From Lacinutrix sp. (GTDB lineage: Bacteria; Bacteroidota; Bacteroidia; Flavobacteriales; Flavobacteriaceae): a stretch of DNA of 64,000 nucleotides. A model generated the notes under the pieces. It saw only the letters and a program-made list of their open reading frames with translations, was not told the origin of the DNA and did no database searches. Numbering within the stretch: position 1 is the first letter of the stretch; each line of letters starts with the position of its first letter. The stretch spans positions 62,001-126,000 of the forward strand of contig NZ_JAQWGS010000024.1 of assembly GCF_029238095.1 (NCBI RefSeq), written 5' to 3'. This document shows, one piece after another, positions 16,391-25,783 of this stretch. A program made the position numbers and the translations under genes.

Positions 16391-17059
16391 TTAATAATTA
16401 TTTCCTTCGGAAGAATCTCCAGTTACAATAGCAATTCCGTTAGATGTTCCTATTCTTTCTACACCAATATTAATATAGTCTAAAGCTGTTTTTGTATTTC
16501 GTATTCCACCTGATGCTTTTATTTTGGTTTTTCCACTTGCAATCACACTTTTCATAAGTTTCACATGATTAATCGTTGCTCCACCAGAACCAAAGCCTGT
16601 AGATGTTTTTATAAAGTCTGCTCCAGAATTTATAGCCAACTCACTCGCTTTAATAATTTCAAGATCATCTAAATAGCAGGTTTCTAAAATAACTTTAAGT
16701 GTTTGGTTAGGCATAGTTTTTTTTACGGCCTCAATATCCTTACAAACAGCTACAAAATCTTTAGTTTTAAGTAAACCAATATTTAAAACCATATCTATTT
16801 CATCTGCACCATCTTTAAGTGCTTGTTTTGTTTCTTCTACTTTTGCTTTAGTACTCATGGCACCAAGTGGAAATCCAATAACACTACAAACTTTAATATC
16901 TGTATTCTTTAATTGTTCTTTTGCTAAAGAAACAAAGCACGAATTTACACAAACAGAAAAGAAATGATGTGCTTTAGCTTCTTCACAAAGTTGTATAATA
17001 TCGTTTTTTGTAGCTGTAGCTTTTAATAATGTATGGTCTATATATTTGTTTAGTTTCAT
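16391..17059 (-). CDS. deoC: Deoxyribose-phosphate aldolase
   Basis: A 222-residue class I aldolase that cleaves 2-deoxyribose-5-phosphate to glyceraldehyde-3-phosphate and acetaldehyde. It shows the N-terminal YIDHTLLKATAT, the VIGFPLGAMSTKAKVEET loop, and the Schiff-base lysine in ADFIKTSTGFGSGGAT, followed by KASGGIRNTKTAL for phosphate binding. The length is typical of the shorter DeoC class. It is the first gene of a deoC-deoD-phosphatase-smpB string. The gap to clpB contains a terminator belonging to clpB, so deoC should start its own transcript. Confidence 0.96.
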   Translation of the reverse strand: MKLNKYIDHTLLKATATKNDIIQLCEEAKAHHFFSVCVNSCFVSLAKEQLKNTDIKVCSVIGFPLGAMSTKAKVEETKQALKDGADEIDMVLNIGLLKTKDFVAVCKDIEAVKKTMPNQTLKVILETCYLDDLEIIKASELAINSGADFIKTSTGFGSGGATINHVKLMKSVIASGKTKIKASGGIRNTKTALDYINIGVERIGTSNGIAIVTGDSSEGNNY

Positions 17060-17170
17060 AAATACAAAGTTACAGTTTTCATGATAGTTTTAATAGTATT
17101 TTTCTACCAGATATTTGTAGTCTACTACATAGAAAAAGTAATAGATTATTTTTCTGCATAAACTATAAAA

Positions 17171-17209
17171 AAAAAGCGACATTCAACTTTACGTTTTATG
17201 TCGCTTTTT
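17171..17209 (-). terminator. Rho-independent terminator after clpB
   Basis: An 11-bp stem (aaaaagcgaca / tgtcgcttttt) with a 17-base loop, giving a T-run on the minus strand beyond the clpB stop codon. A small tandem repeat, actaactaactaactaac, lies beside it at about 17213-17230 with no evident role. Confidence 0.85.
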
Positions 17210-17289
17210 CAAACTAACTAACTAACTAACCATTATTTTAAACCGAGGTGATTTCTCATTTAGTATACAGTAACATTATTTTGTGATTT

Positions 17290-19896
17290 TTAAAACTCTT
17301 CGGTTACTAAATCACCTTGGTTTCTAAATACTAATTGTTTATTGAAAGCATCTAATAATATAATGCTATCTGTTGTTACATTTCCAGAAAGAATTTCTTT
17401 ACTCAAAGCATTTAAAACTTCTTTTTGTATCACGCGTTTAACAGGTCTTGCGCCATATTCAGGATTGTACCCTTTATCGCCTAAATACGCTACTGCTTCT
17501 GGTGTTGCATCAAATGTTATACCTTGCTTCGCAATCATTTTAGTAACATTTTTTAGTTGTAGACTTACAATTTCTATAATGTTTTCTTTAGTTAAAGGTG
17601 TAAATAAAACAGTATCATCAATTCGGTTTAAAAACTCTGGTCTTACCGTTTGTTTAAGTAAGCCTAATACATCTATTTTAGCCGCTTCCATTGCGGTTTC
17701 AATATCTTTGGTTGCTACAAAACGTTCCTGAATTAAGTGACTTCCTATGTTAGAGGTCATGATAATTATAGTGTTTTTAAAATCTGCAGTTCTCCCTTTA
17801 TTATCTGTTAAATGACCTTCGTCTAATACTTGCAATAAAATATTAAAAGTATCTGGATGTGCTTTTTCAATTTCGTCTAATAATACAACAGAATATGGTT
17901 TACGTCTAACAGCTTCAGTTAATTGTCCTCCTTCATCGTAACCTACATATCCTGGAGGAGCACCAATTAGTCTGCTTACAGCATGACGTTCTTGATATTC
18001 ACTCATGTCTATTCTTGTCATAGCACTTTCGTCGTCAAAAAGATACTCAGCTAGAGCTTTTGCTAATTCGGTTTTACCAACACCTGTGGTTCCTAAAAAC
18101 AAGAAGGTTCCTATAGGTTTATGAGGATTTTGCAATCCGGCTCTAGAACGACGTACAGCATCACTAACTGCAACAATAGCTTCTTCTTGTCCAACAACAC
18201 GCTTGTGTAATTGGGCTTCTAGTTTTAACAATTTTTCACGTTCGCTTTGCAACATTTTAGTAACTGGAATACCTGTCCATTTTGCAACAACTTCTGCAAT
18301 ATCATCATAAGTTACTTCCTCTTTAATTAATGAAGTTTCCGACTGTGCTTTTAGATCTGATTGTAGCTTCTCTAAAGCCTCTTGTGCTTCTTTAATTTTA
18401 CCGTAACGCAACTCTGCCACTTTTCCGTAATCGCCATCGCGTTCGGCTTTTTCAGCTTCTAGTTTAAAGTTTTCAATAGCTTGTTTAGTGTTTTGTATGT
18501 TATCTACAACCTCTTTTTCGCTTTTCCACTTCGCATTAATCTCGTTTCGTTCTTCTTTTAAATTGGCTAAATCGCTACGTAGAGACTTTAGTTTTACTTC
18601 ATCTTTTTCCCTTTTTATAGCTTCAATTTCAATTTCTAGCTGCATGACCTTTCTGTCTAAAACATCTAACTCTTCTGGTTTAGAATTGATTTCCATACGT
18701 AATTTTGATGCCGCTTCATCCATTAAATCAATGGCTTTATCTGGTAAAAAACGATTGGTAATATAACGTTGTGATAATTCTACAGCACCAATAATAGCTT
18801 CGTCTTTAATACGTACTTTATGGTGTGTTTCGTATTTTTCTTTAATACCTCTAAGAATAGATATCGCGCTTTCTGTGTCTGGTTCGTTAACCATAACTTT
18901 TTGGAAACGACGTTCTAAGGCTTTGTCTTTTTCAAAGTATTTTTGGTATTCGTCTAGAGTTGTGGCACCAAAAGCACGTAACTCTCCACGCGCTAAAGCA
19001 GGTTTTAATATATTTGCTGCATCCATAGCGCCTTGTCCACCACCTGCACCAACAAGCGTATGGATTTCGTCTATAAACAAAACAATATCTCCTTCGCTAT
19101 TGGTCACCTCTTTTATGACTGCTTTTAAACGTTCTTCAAACTCACCTTTAAATTTTGCTCCAGCAATAAGCGCTCCCATGTCTAGTGCAAATATTTGCTT
19201 ATCTACTAAATTTTCTGGGATGTCTCCATCTACAATTCTATGCGCTAAGCCTTCTGCAATTGCAGTTTTACCTGTTCCAGGTTCTCCAACTAATATTGGA
19301 TTGTTTTTTGTTCTTCGTGATAAAATTTGAAGAATTCTACGTATTTCTTCATCTCGCCCAATTACTGGATCTAATTTTCCGTCTTTTGCTAATTGGTTTA
19401 AGTTTTTAGCATATTTATTAAGCGCATTATAGGTTTCTTCTTGACTCTGAGAAGTAATACGATCTCCTTGTCTTAATTCGTCTATTGAAGCTTTTAATCC
19501 TTTTTCTGTAACGCCTTGGTCTTTTAATACCTGAGCTATTTTGCTTTTAGATTTAAAAATGGCTAAAATTAAATGTTCGATAGAAACATATTCATCGTTC
19601 ATCTCTTTAGCAATAATTGAAGCTTCGTTTAATGTTTTTGATGCGTCTCGAGAAATGCCTAATTCGCCTCCAGAAACCTTTGAAAAACTTTCTATTTGTT
19701 TGTCTAAAATTTGTTTTAGTATTGGGAGATTTACATTCATTTTTTTTAAAATGAAAGGCAACACATTTTCATCAACCTCAAAAATAGCTTTAAAAATATG
19801 TTCGTTTTCTATTTGAACGTTTCCTAAGCCTTGTGCTAGCTGCTGAGCTTGCTGTATGGCTTCTTGTGATTTTATTGTATAATTATTTGGGTTCAT
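17290..19896 (-). CDS. clpB: ATP-dependent disaggregase ClpB
   Basis: An 868-residue Hsp100 chaperone that works with DnaK to pull apart aggregates. I chose ATG 19896 (MNPNNYTIKSQEAIQQ), the usual start of this family; an earlier in-frame ATG at 19947 would add 17 unconserved residues. Domain order is: N-domain (1-145), first AAA+ with Walker A GEPGTGKT near 203 and Walker B IVLFIDEIHTL, the long coiled-coil middle domain (about 395-525, charged KEKDEV/KSEKEV repeats) that distinguishes ClpB from ClpA/C, and a second AAA+ with GTTGVGKT and VVLLDEIEKAH. Length is standard. No CIRCE-like operator is obvious upstream. Confidence 0.97.
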   Translation of the reverse strand: MNPNNYTIKSQEAIQQAQQLAQGLGNVQIENEHIFKAIFEVDENVLPFILKKMNVNLPILKQILDKQIESFSKVSGGELGISRDASKTLNEASIIAKEMNDEYVSIEHLILAIFKSKSKIAQVLKDQGVTEKGLKASIDELRQGDRITSQSQEETYNALNKYAKNLNQLAKDGKLDPVIGRDEEIRRILQILSRRTKNNPILVGEPGTGKTAIAEGLAHRIVDGDIPENLVDKQIFALDMGALIAGAKFKGEFEERLKAVIKEVTNSEGDIVLFIDEIHTLVGAGGGQGAMDAANILKPALARGELRAFGATTLDEYQKYFEKDKALERRFQKVMVNEPDTESAISILRGIKEKYETHHKVRIKDEAIIGAVELSQRYITNRFLPDKAIDLMDEAASKLRMEINSKPEELDVLDRKVMQLEIEIEAIKREKDEVKLKSLRSDLANLKEERNEINAKWKSEKEVVDNIQNTKQAIENFKLEAEKAERDGDYGKVAELRYGKIKEAQEALEKLQSDLKAQSETSLIKEEVTYDDIAEVVAKWTGIPVTKMLQSEREKLLKLEAQLHKRVVGQEEAIVAVSDAVRRSRAGLQNPHKPIGTFLFLGTTGVGKTELAKALAEYLFDDESAMTRIDMSEYQERHAVSRLIGAPPGYVGYDEGGQLTEAVRRKPYSVVLLDEIEKAHPDTFNILLQVLDEGHLTDNKGRTADFKNTIIIMTSNIGSHLIQERFVATKDIETAMEAAKIDVLGLLKQTVRPEFLNRIDDTVLFTPLTKENIIEIVSLQLKNVTKMIAKQGITFDATPEAVAYLGDKGYNPEYGARPVKRVIQKEVLNALSKEILSGNVTTDSIILLDAFNKQLVFRNQGDLVTEEF

Positions 19897-20126
19897 ATAG
19901 TATTTTTTGTTTTCCAATAAAGCGGAATAATTGTTTTTTATTTTCAATTTCAGTGTGTATAAATCAATTATCTTACCATTAACAAATACGAGACAAAATG
20001 TCTGTTAGGTATTGATTTTAAATGACTTTTAGTCAGTTTAGTCCTTAGGTGTTATAAATATTTACCTCAATTGTATTGTTTGGTTTTTGTATAGGTATTA
20101 ATTTAGAATAAAATCCTTTGATAGGA

Positions 20127-20134
20127 TATCTTTG
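20127..20134 (+). promoter_or_regulatory. -7 promoter motif TATCTTTG upstream of GH16 gene
   Basis: TATCTTTG matches the Bacteroidota -7 consensus TAnnTTTG and lies 19 bases before ATG 20153. No good TTG-type -33 element is present at the expected spacing. Its position also argues against the TTG at 20132 as a start codon. Confidence 0.5.
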
Positions 20135-20152
20135 TTATTTAAAAAAAATACT

Positions 20153-21724
20153 ATGAAAAATTATTACTTTCTTATTTCCATTGTTTTTTTGCTTGTTTTA
20201 AATCCTTCCTTTTCTCAGGAGATGCCAATAGATTTTTCTGATTCTTCAGATAATTTTACTGCCTTCTCTGGAAGTGGTTTTGCTTTTAATATAGATCCAA
20301 ACGATAATACCAATCCAGTTGGTCAATTTTTTAACGATGGCGTAAATGCTTGGCAAGGCTTTACAATTGATTTGTTAAGCCCAGTTGATTTAGATTTTCA
20401 GAATACAATTTCTTTATCATTTTATGGATTTGATCCTAATACTCATACTATACTTTTAAAATTAGAAAATGGAGCTAATGCAGATGTACAAGTGACACAA
20501 AATGTACCCTCTGGAGGCGGTTGGACAAATAATATAACTTTTAATTTTGCTAATGCAGTATTAAGTTCTGATGGTACAACGCCTATTAATGCTACAGGCA
20601 CTTATAATAGGTTAACCATTTTTATTGATGGAGGTGTGACCACACCAGGAACTTATTTAATTGATAATGTTGATGATGGTTCTATAGTAACTAATACTGA
20701 TCCTGTTTATGATAATCTTGTTTGGTCAGACGAGTTTGACGGAACTGGACCAATTGATAGCAGTAAATGGTACCAACAAACACAATTAATTGCAGGCGAT
20801 AGTTGGGCAAATGGAGAACAACAGCATTATACAAACCGTATCGATAACTCGTTTAGAGATAATGGAAGCCTAAAAATTATTGCAAAAGGAGAAACATTTA
20901 CTGACCAAGGTGTTACAAAACAATATACATCTGCTAGATTAAACTCTAAGTTTTCTTTTCAATATGGACGTGTAGAGGTAAGAGCTAAACTACCATCTAT
21001 AGCTGGAACTTGGCCAGCTATTTGGTTATTGGGTAAAAATATTAATGAAAATGGTGGTTATTGGGATAATGAAGGTTTTGGAACCACCACTTGGCCAGCT
21101 TGCGGCGAAATAGATATTATGGAACCTAATATTGCTAAGACTCAAATTTTAGCAACCTGGCATTGGGATAATGGAAGTGGTTATATGTATGATAGTAGTA
21201 GTATTGCAACTTCTAATACAGACACGTCTCAAAACTTTCATATTTACGAATTAATCTGGAGTCCGCAGAATATGAAAATTTACATGGATGGTATTTTAAT
21301 AAATCAATTAGATTCTATAGATCCGTTTAATCAAGAATTTTATATTTTATTGAATGTTGCAATGGGTGGGAATTTAGGTGGTGCAATTCAACCTGGTTTT
21401 AACCAAGATACTATGGAAATTGACTATGTAAGAGTGTATCAAGAAACTCCATTATCAACAGAAGAATTTACTAAAAATCCTATGATAAGTTTTTATCCTA
21501 ATCCAGTAAGTACTGATTTAAATATCTCAATTAACGATTCAAACGACCAAAAAGGACAATTGCAAATAATGGATGTTAGTGGTCGTATTATTAATAAAGC
21601 GTCATTTAAAGTCAGTGCTAATAAGTTTATTCATAACACCAATGGATTGCAATCTGGTTTGTATTTTATGAAACTTTTGCTTGATAACGGAAAAGAACAT
21701 ACTTTTAAGTTTATAAAGAATTAA
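20153..21724 (+). CDS. Secreted GH16 beta-glucanase (laminarinase-like) with T9SS sorting domain
   Basis: A 523-residue exported glycoside hydrolase. ATG 20153 opens the signal peptide MKNYYFLISIVFLLVLNPSFSQ. Residues about 23-180 form a beta-sandwich resembling a carbohydrate-binding module. The GH16 catalytic domain follows (about 187-430): LVWSDEFDGTGPID, the catalytic motif GEIDIMEPN with E319, D321 and E324 in the ExDxxE arrangement, and the late strand FYILLNVAMGGNLGG. The C-terminus (ISFYPNPVSTDLNISI onward) is a T9SS sorting domain. Laminarin or a similar beta-1,3-glucan is the likely substrate, but GH16 also covers agarases and porphyranases. It is not in a polysaccharide utilisation locus: no SusC/SusD pair is nearby. 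Confidence 0.93.
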   Translation: MKNYYFLISIVFLLVLNPSFSQEMPIDFSDSSDNFTAFSGSGFAFNIDPNDNTNPVGQFFNDGVNAWQGFTIDLLSPVDLDFQNTISLSFYGFDPNTHTILLKLENGANADVQVTQNVPSGGGWTNNITFNFANAVLSSDGTTPINATGTYNRLTIFIDGGVTTPGTYLIDNVDDGSIVTNTDPVYDNLVWSDEFDGTGPIDSSKWYQQTQLIAGDSWANGEQQHYTNRIDNSFRDNGSLKIIAKGETFTDQGVTKQYTSARLNSKFSFQYGRVEVRAKLPSIAGTWPAIWLLGKNINENGGYWDNEGFGTTTWPACGEIDIMEPNIAKTQILATWHWDNGSGYMYDSSSIATSNTDTSQNFHIYELIWSPQNMKIYMDGILINQLDSIDPFNQEFYILLNVAMGGNLGGAIQPGFNQDTMEIDYVRVYQETPLSTEEFTKNPMISFYPNPVSTDLNISINDSNDQKGQLQIMDVSGRIINKASFKVSANKFIHNTNGLQSGLYFMKLLLDNGKEHTFKFIKN

Positions 21725-21761
21725 TTTTGTAAGATTTAATGTATTATTCGACAATTATAAC

Positions 21762-22148
21762 ATGGGATTTTTAAAAAATATATTAGGTGGTTCTTCTGAG
21801 CCAAAAGCTAAAAAATCACTTCCTTGGAAGCCTCTAACGGATTTAAGTCAGTTAAATGAAATAGAAGCATTGTCTAAAGGCAAAACACAAGTTGTCTTTA
21901 AACATTCTACAAGATGTGGAATAAGCAGTATGGTACTTAACCAATTTACTGATGCTTTTGATGTTAATGCAAATTTAGATTTGTATTACTTAGATTTATT
22001 GAATTTTAGAGACGTTTCTAACGAGGCTGGTTACAAGTTTCAAGTATTGCACCAATCTCCTCAGCTTTTAGTTATTAAAAATGGAGTAGCAGTTGCTCAT
22101 GCAAGTCATGGTGCTATTAATGAAATGGATTTGGCTCGGTTTGTGTAG
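21762..22148 (+). CDS. ytxJ: YtxJ, bacillithiol-system redox protein
   Basis: A 128-residue cytoplasmic thioredoxin-fold protein with a monothiol site: FKHSTRCGISSM with C52, and the thioredoxin-like QVLHQSPQLLVIKNG strand pair with a cis-proline region. This is the YtxJ family (formerly DUF2847), linked to bacillithiol metabolism as a monothiol bacilliredoxin. It implies that the organism uses bacillithiol, although no bsh gene is in this window. It starts 37 bases after the GH16 stop codon and is followed by a strong terminator. Confidence 0.88.
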   Translation: MGFLKNILGGSSEPKAKKSLPWKPLTDLSQLNEIEALSKGKTQVVFKHSTRCGISSMVLNQFTDAFDVNANLDLYYLDLLNFRDVSNEAGYKFQVLHQSPQLLVIKNGVAVAHASHGAINEMDLARFV

Positions 22149-22180
22149 CAATAGAGTATAAACAAATAATAATTGTAAAA

Positions 22181-22206
22181 AAAAAGCGACCATAAGGTCG
22201 CTTTTT
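22181..22206 (+). terminator. Bidirectional rho-independent terminator
   Basis: An 11-bp stem (aaaaagcgacc / ggtcgcttttt) with an ataa tetraloop, flanked by A- and T-runs. It sits between ytxJ (rightward) and the lipoprotein gene ending at 22207 (leftward) and can serve both. Confidence 0.93.
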
Positions 22207-23388
22207 TTAACTTTTAAAACTATAGCTTACAATAATGTTTTTTAGTTTCAGTTTTAAGTCTTCTGCTGTATCGAATACCATTTGCTCATTGCTTGGAAAA
22301 TGTAACCTTTGGTTTTTTAGAATCTGTATATCTTCATTAGTTAAAGCTCTTCTATCTCCTCTTACAGTTGCATATAGGTTGTCGAATATAAATTCGCTAT
22401 CTATTGGGAAGCTTTCTAAAACGTGATTTTGTTTTAAATCGGTATAAACAACCCTTGCAATAACTTGGGTTGATTTAAACTGGTTAAACTCATAAAACCT
22501 TGCTTTAGCTGTTATAATTTTATCTTGTTTTATATCGTTTCCAAGACTATCTTTTACTACATTCCCTTGTGCGTCTAATACATATTCCCAGCCATCAACT
22601 ATATTCTTTTTTCTAATAATTTGCCTTTCGGTAATATGCTCAGGAGAAACGATTATTCGTGTTAATTGTAATGCCATTGCATAATCATATTCAATCTCTT
22701 GATTTGCATCTGCATGGTAAACTGTCCAAAAATCGTTTAATCCATAAGTATCAAAATTTAATAATTCGTTATGCAAACGTATTGGTATAATTTGATGCGT
22801 TTGATTTTCAATGTCAACAATTACGTAATCTGTTCCTTGATGATGAGCTATATCTATTAACTGTCTTACATCTTTAAAATTTGGGTTTATATTTTCAATA
22901 TAATTTAATATTTTAAAAGCATTTCTATTATCTATTTTATTTTCACTTTGCATTAAGGTAATTGCAGAGTCGTATTTATAGTTGGAAACCTTTGCTCTAT
23001 ATTCTACAATTTCATTTGTATAATCTTTAAAATTTAAAGTTAAAAGCTTTCCATTTACATGTAATGGCATTACTGCTTTTATTGCACGTTGTCTATCTTC
23101 TAGATCTAGATAGGTATTAAATATATTTTGATACAATTCTGGGTTTCCCTCTTTTTTTAGATGATTAATAGTGTTGTGGTTTTCTTCAACTATTTTATAA
23201 TAGGCATCTTGGAGCATTACAATGTAATCTTGCTTACGCTTTTTGTCTTTATTATGCTCTAATTTTTTAAGTGCATTACTAATAGCCTGATCATAGTTGC
23301 CAGAGTGTAGTTGTTTCTCAATTTGTTTTCTTCCAACACAAGATGTTAGTATTAGAAGAAGGACTGTAAATAGTGTAAAGTTTTTCAT
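22207..23388 (-). CDS. Conserved lipoprotein of unknown function
   Basis: A 393-residue lipoprotein. ATG 23388 gives a clean lipobox (LLLILTSC, cysteine 17); the longer frame from 23430 adds 14 unlikely residues. The N-terminal third looks helical and repeat-like (HSGNYDQAISNALKKLEHNKDK, then YQNIFNTYLDLEDRQRAIKAV), similar to TPR arms. The middle and C-terminal part is beta-rich (ITAKARFYEFNQFKSTQVIARVVYTDL). I recognise no named domain. It probably sits on the periplasmic side of a membrane. It is separated from its neighbours by terminators on both sides and is likely a single-gene unit. Confidence 0.75.
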   Translation of the reverse strand: MKNFTLFTVLLLILTSCVGRKQIEKQLHSGNYDQAISNALKKLEHNKDKKRKQDYIVMLQDAYYKIVEENHNTINHLKKEGNPELYQNIFNTYLDLEDRQRAIKAVMPLHVNGKLLTLNFKDYTNEIVEYRAKVSNYKYDSAITLMQSENKIDNRNAFKILNYIENINPNFKDVRQLIDIAHHQGTDYVIVDIENQTHQIIPIRLHNELLNFDTYGLNDFWTVYHADANQEIEYDYAMALQLTRIIVSPEHITERQIIRKKNIVDGWEYVLDAQGNVVKDSLGNDIKQDKIITAKARFYEFNQFKSTQVIARVVYTDLKQNHVLESFPIDSEFIFDNLYATVRGDRRALTNEDIQILKNQRLHFPSNEQMVFDTAEDLKLKLKNIIVSYSFKS

Positions 23389-23447
23389 CTTCTTCTGTTT
23401 TAATGGTTTATACTGTAAGTATAAAAACAATTAACATGCCAAAAAAG

Positions 23448-23484
23448 AAAAAGCCTTTAAACTGTATGTGTTTAAAGGCTTTTT
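23448..23484 (-). terminator. Rho-independent terminator after the MG2-like gene
   Basis: A 15-bp perfect stem (aaaaagcctttaaac / gtttaaaggcttttt) with a 7-base loop, placed 20 bases beyond the stop codon of the leftward gene ending at 23504. T-rich on both strands. Confidence 0.93.
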
Positions 23485-23503
23485 AGATTTTATTTTTTCT
23501 GGA

Positions 23504-25702
23504 TTAATTACTAGATAGTTTTATTATTTGTTCCTTGTAAATAGGTTTTCCATCTTCTGTAATACCATTTATAATAAGCTTAACATTATCATAATCTCTT
23601 CGATTTATCTTTAAAAAATTATCTGCATTAGGTTCTATATTAAAATTAGGAACCCAATCTATAGTGCTAAAATTATCTATGGTTCTTTGGCTTGAAAATA
23701 CAAGATCCGGAATTTCGTATTTTTCTTTAGGTTTAATAAAACCAAAAGTTGTATCAAACGCTTTTACATTTTTGTTTTTTGCAACTATTTTTTCTCCGTT
23801 ATTTCCATTTTTAGACACAACGTGCAATACTCCATTTGGAAAATTTGAACCATAGCCAGCACCATTAATGTTGAGCACTACATAATCAATCTCATCTGCA
23901 TAAATAAAACCGAGTATCGATAAGTCTTGTAATATGGCTCCATCCCAAACAATAGCTAATGGAGGATTTATTTGATCATTTATACTTCTTGGACCTCTAG
24001 TGTTTACAAGTTGTGGAGTACCATCTGACGTGTATACGACATTAGTACTAGGTAAAGTTTGCAAAAATGTTAAAAATAATGTGTTATTAAACCCTGTGTC
24101 TTCTGGTTTAACAACTCTTGAAGCTGAAAGTCCTAAAATACCACTATTTTTTAATTGTTGTTTTAATGCTAATTCTTTTTTCTCTTTGTAAACCTCAAGG
24201 CTAACTTCTTCTAATTGCTGTGCGCCATAAAATTCCGGAAGTCTAAGATTATCATTGCTTTTAGATATTTTGTTTAAGCTATCTGTTTTTTTTAAATCTT
24301 CTTTTAAATTAATATCTATATTTAGAGTAGGATTAGCTCTGTAATCTATATATGTATTATATACATAGAAGCTTGCTTTTTCAATTTTTCCTTTCTCATT
24401 AATAAGTGATAGGCTATATTTTGTAGGATGATTTAATAGTAATTTATCGAACTGAAATTTTCTATCGCTATCAATTTCGGTTAAAGCTGTAATTTTATTA
24501 TCAGGAGAAGATAGCATGATTTTATATTTCGATAAATCTTTCTCATTTGTTGTCACTTTTCCATTTAAAGTAATGCCTCCTTCGCTAGCGTATGGTATAC
24601 TTTTATCTGTTAATGTATTATAAACAAAGAGATTGTTTTTTGCTTCTAATTGAGTGATAGCATCTAAATCTTTTTCATTATAATTGATAATGCGCATTGC
24701 AGTATTATACTTATCGCTTTTTATGTAAGGCTTAATAAGGTAATCTGAAACAATATTAGATTGGTTTTTGTAAACGATTGTTTCCTCTGGTAATACCGAA
24801 ACACTAATGTTAGCCATTTTAGTGTTTCCGTATAAATTAAAATTTAAGGTTAACGAATCTTCAGAAACTTCATCTTTAATAATATTTAAAGAGATATTAT
24901 TTTTATCGTATATGTAGAAATTTTTACTGTAAAGTACCTCTTTATTATCATTAAAAATAGAAATAGTATTTAAGCCATCTAAAGCATCGTTTTTGGCAAA
25001 GTTAATTTTGTAAATCTCTTTATCTTTGTTAAATTTTATTGGTGCCATTGCTCGCAATGAACCTTCACGATGCAAAACTGCAAAGCCATACGTGTTGTCT
25101 AATTTGTTTATTATAGCTGTTTTGGGCGAAATTTCGAATGCAATTGCATTATCGTTATTGACAGCTGATCTAAATATTTCAAAACCTTCTTTACCTTCGT
25201 TAAACTTTGTTAAGTTTATAGTTTCAGATAATACTTCTTGATTAATATTTACTGTGTTAGCATCAGATAGATCAACAATCTGAATTGGAAATATAGCTTT
25301 ACGATTAAAGTTTTTATTCCATTGCGTATCTAATTGTAAATAGTAATTTCCGTTTTCTAATGTTTCAGGAAGTTCTAATTCTCCATAGGTTTTGCCATTT
25401 TCGGCATAAAACAAATTGCTAAGTACTAGTTTAAAGTTAGCATCGTATAGGTTTAAGTAAATATTTGCAGATTCTGTAAAGGCTGTATTAGAATCGTCTT
25501 CAGCAATATAGGCTTTAAACCATATTTTTTCACCTGCAAAATAAATAGTTTTATTGGTGTGAAGAGAAAATTTTTCAATTTTGTAGGTGTGAAAGTAGTC
25601 ACTATTAACTAGTGACATTGCTTTGTCATTTACAGATTCTTGTGCAAAAATTATTTGAAATATTAGGCTTAGTATAAAGCTTAATAGAAGAGGTTTTTTC
25701 AT
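23504..25702 (-). CDS. Exported MG2-like protein with TonB-plug-like C-terminal region
   Basis: A 732-residue exported protein with a signal peptide ending about residue 20 (QIIFAQ). Residues about 40-150 resemble the macroglobulin MG2 domain (FSLHTNKTIYFAGEKIWFKAYI, then GELELPETLENGNYYLQL). A mid-section near 380-450 looks like a carboxypeptidase-regulatory beta-sandwich (ITLNGKVTTNEKDL). Near 600-680 a segment recalls a TonB receptor plug (ILGFIYADEIDYVVLNING, then GYGSNFPNGVLHVVSKNG). There is no beta-barrel, so it is not a complete receptor. Such large Bacteroidota proteins may act in the periplasm or at the surface; the exact role is unknown. Confidence 0.72.
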   Translation of the reverse strand: MKKPLLLSFILSLIFQIIFAQESVNDKAMSLVNSDYFHTYKIEKFSLHTNKTIYFAGEKIWFKAYIAEDDSNTAFTESANIYLNLYDANFKLVLSNLFYAENGKTYGELELPETLENGNYYLQLDTQWNKNFNRKAIFPIQIVDLSDANTVNINQEVLSETINLTKFNEGKEGFEIFRSAVNNDNAIAFEISPKTAIINKLDNTYGFAVLHREGSLRAMAPIKFNKDKEIYKINFAKNDALDGLNTISIFNDNKEVLYSKNFYIYDKNNISLNIIKDEVSEDSLTLNFNLYGNTKMANISVSVLPEETIVYKNQSNIVSDYLIKPYIKSDKYNTAMRIINYNEKDLDAITQLEAKNNLFVYNTLTDKSIPYASEGGITLNGKVTTNEKDLSKYKIMLSSPDNKITALTEIDSDRKFQFDKLLLNHPTKYSLSLINEKGKIEKASFYVYNTYIDYRANPTLNIDINLKEDLKKTDSLNKISKSNDNLRLPEFYGAQQLEEVSLEVYKEKKELALKQQLKNSGILGLSASRVVKPEDTGFNNTLFLTFLQTLPSTNVVYTSDGTPQLVNTRGPRSINDQINPPLAIVWDGAILQDLSILGFIYADEIDYVVLNINGAGYGSNFPNGVLHVVSKNGNNGEKIVAKNKNVKAFDTTFGFIKPKEKYEIPDLVFSSQRTIDNFSTIDWVPNFNIEPNADNFLKINRRDYDNVKLIINGITEDGKPIYKEQIIKLSSN

Positions 25703-25783
25703 TTTTTTTAATAAAATTTATAAGATGAATTATTTAAATAAGACATCAAAAAAAGAAAAAGGTTTAAACTGTAATTTTATTAT

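Noticed and set aside
17211..17230. Tandem actaactaactaac repeat as a phase-variation tract
   Set aside because: It lies downstream of clpB beside its terminator, outside any coding frame or promoter, so length change would have no evident effect.
18875..19330. 151-codon plus-strand frame inside clpB
   Set aside because: Entirely antisense to the conserved first ATPase domain of clpB, serine/proline-rich shadow composition, no start context.
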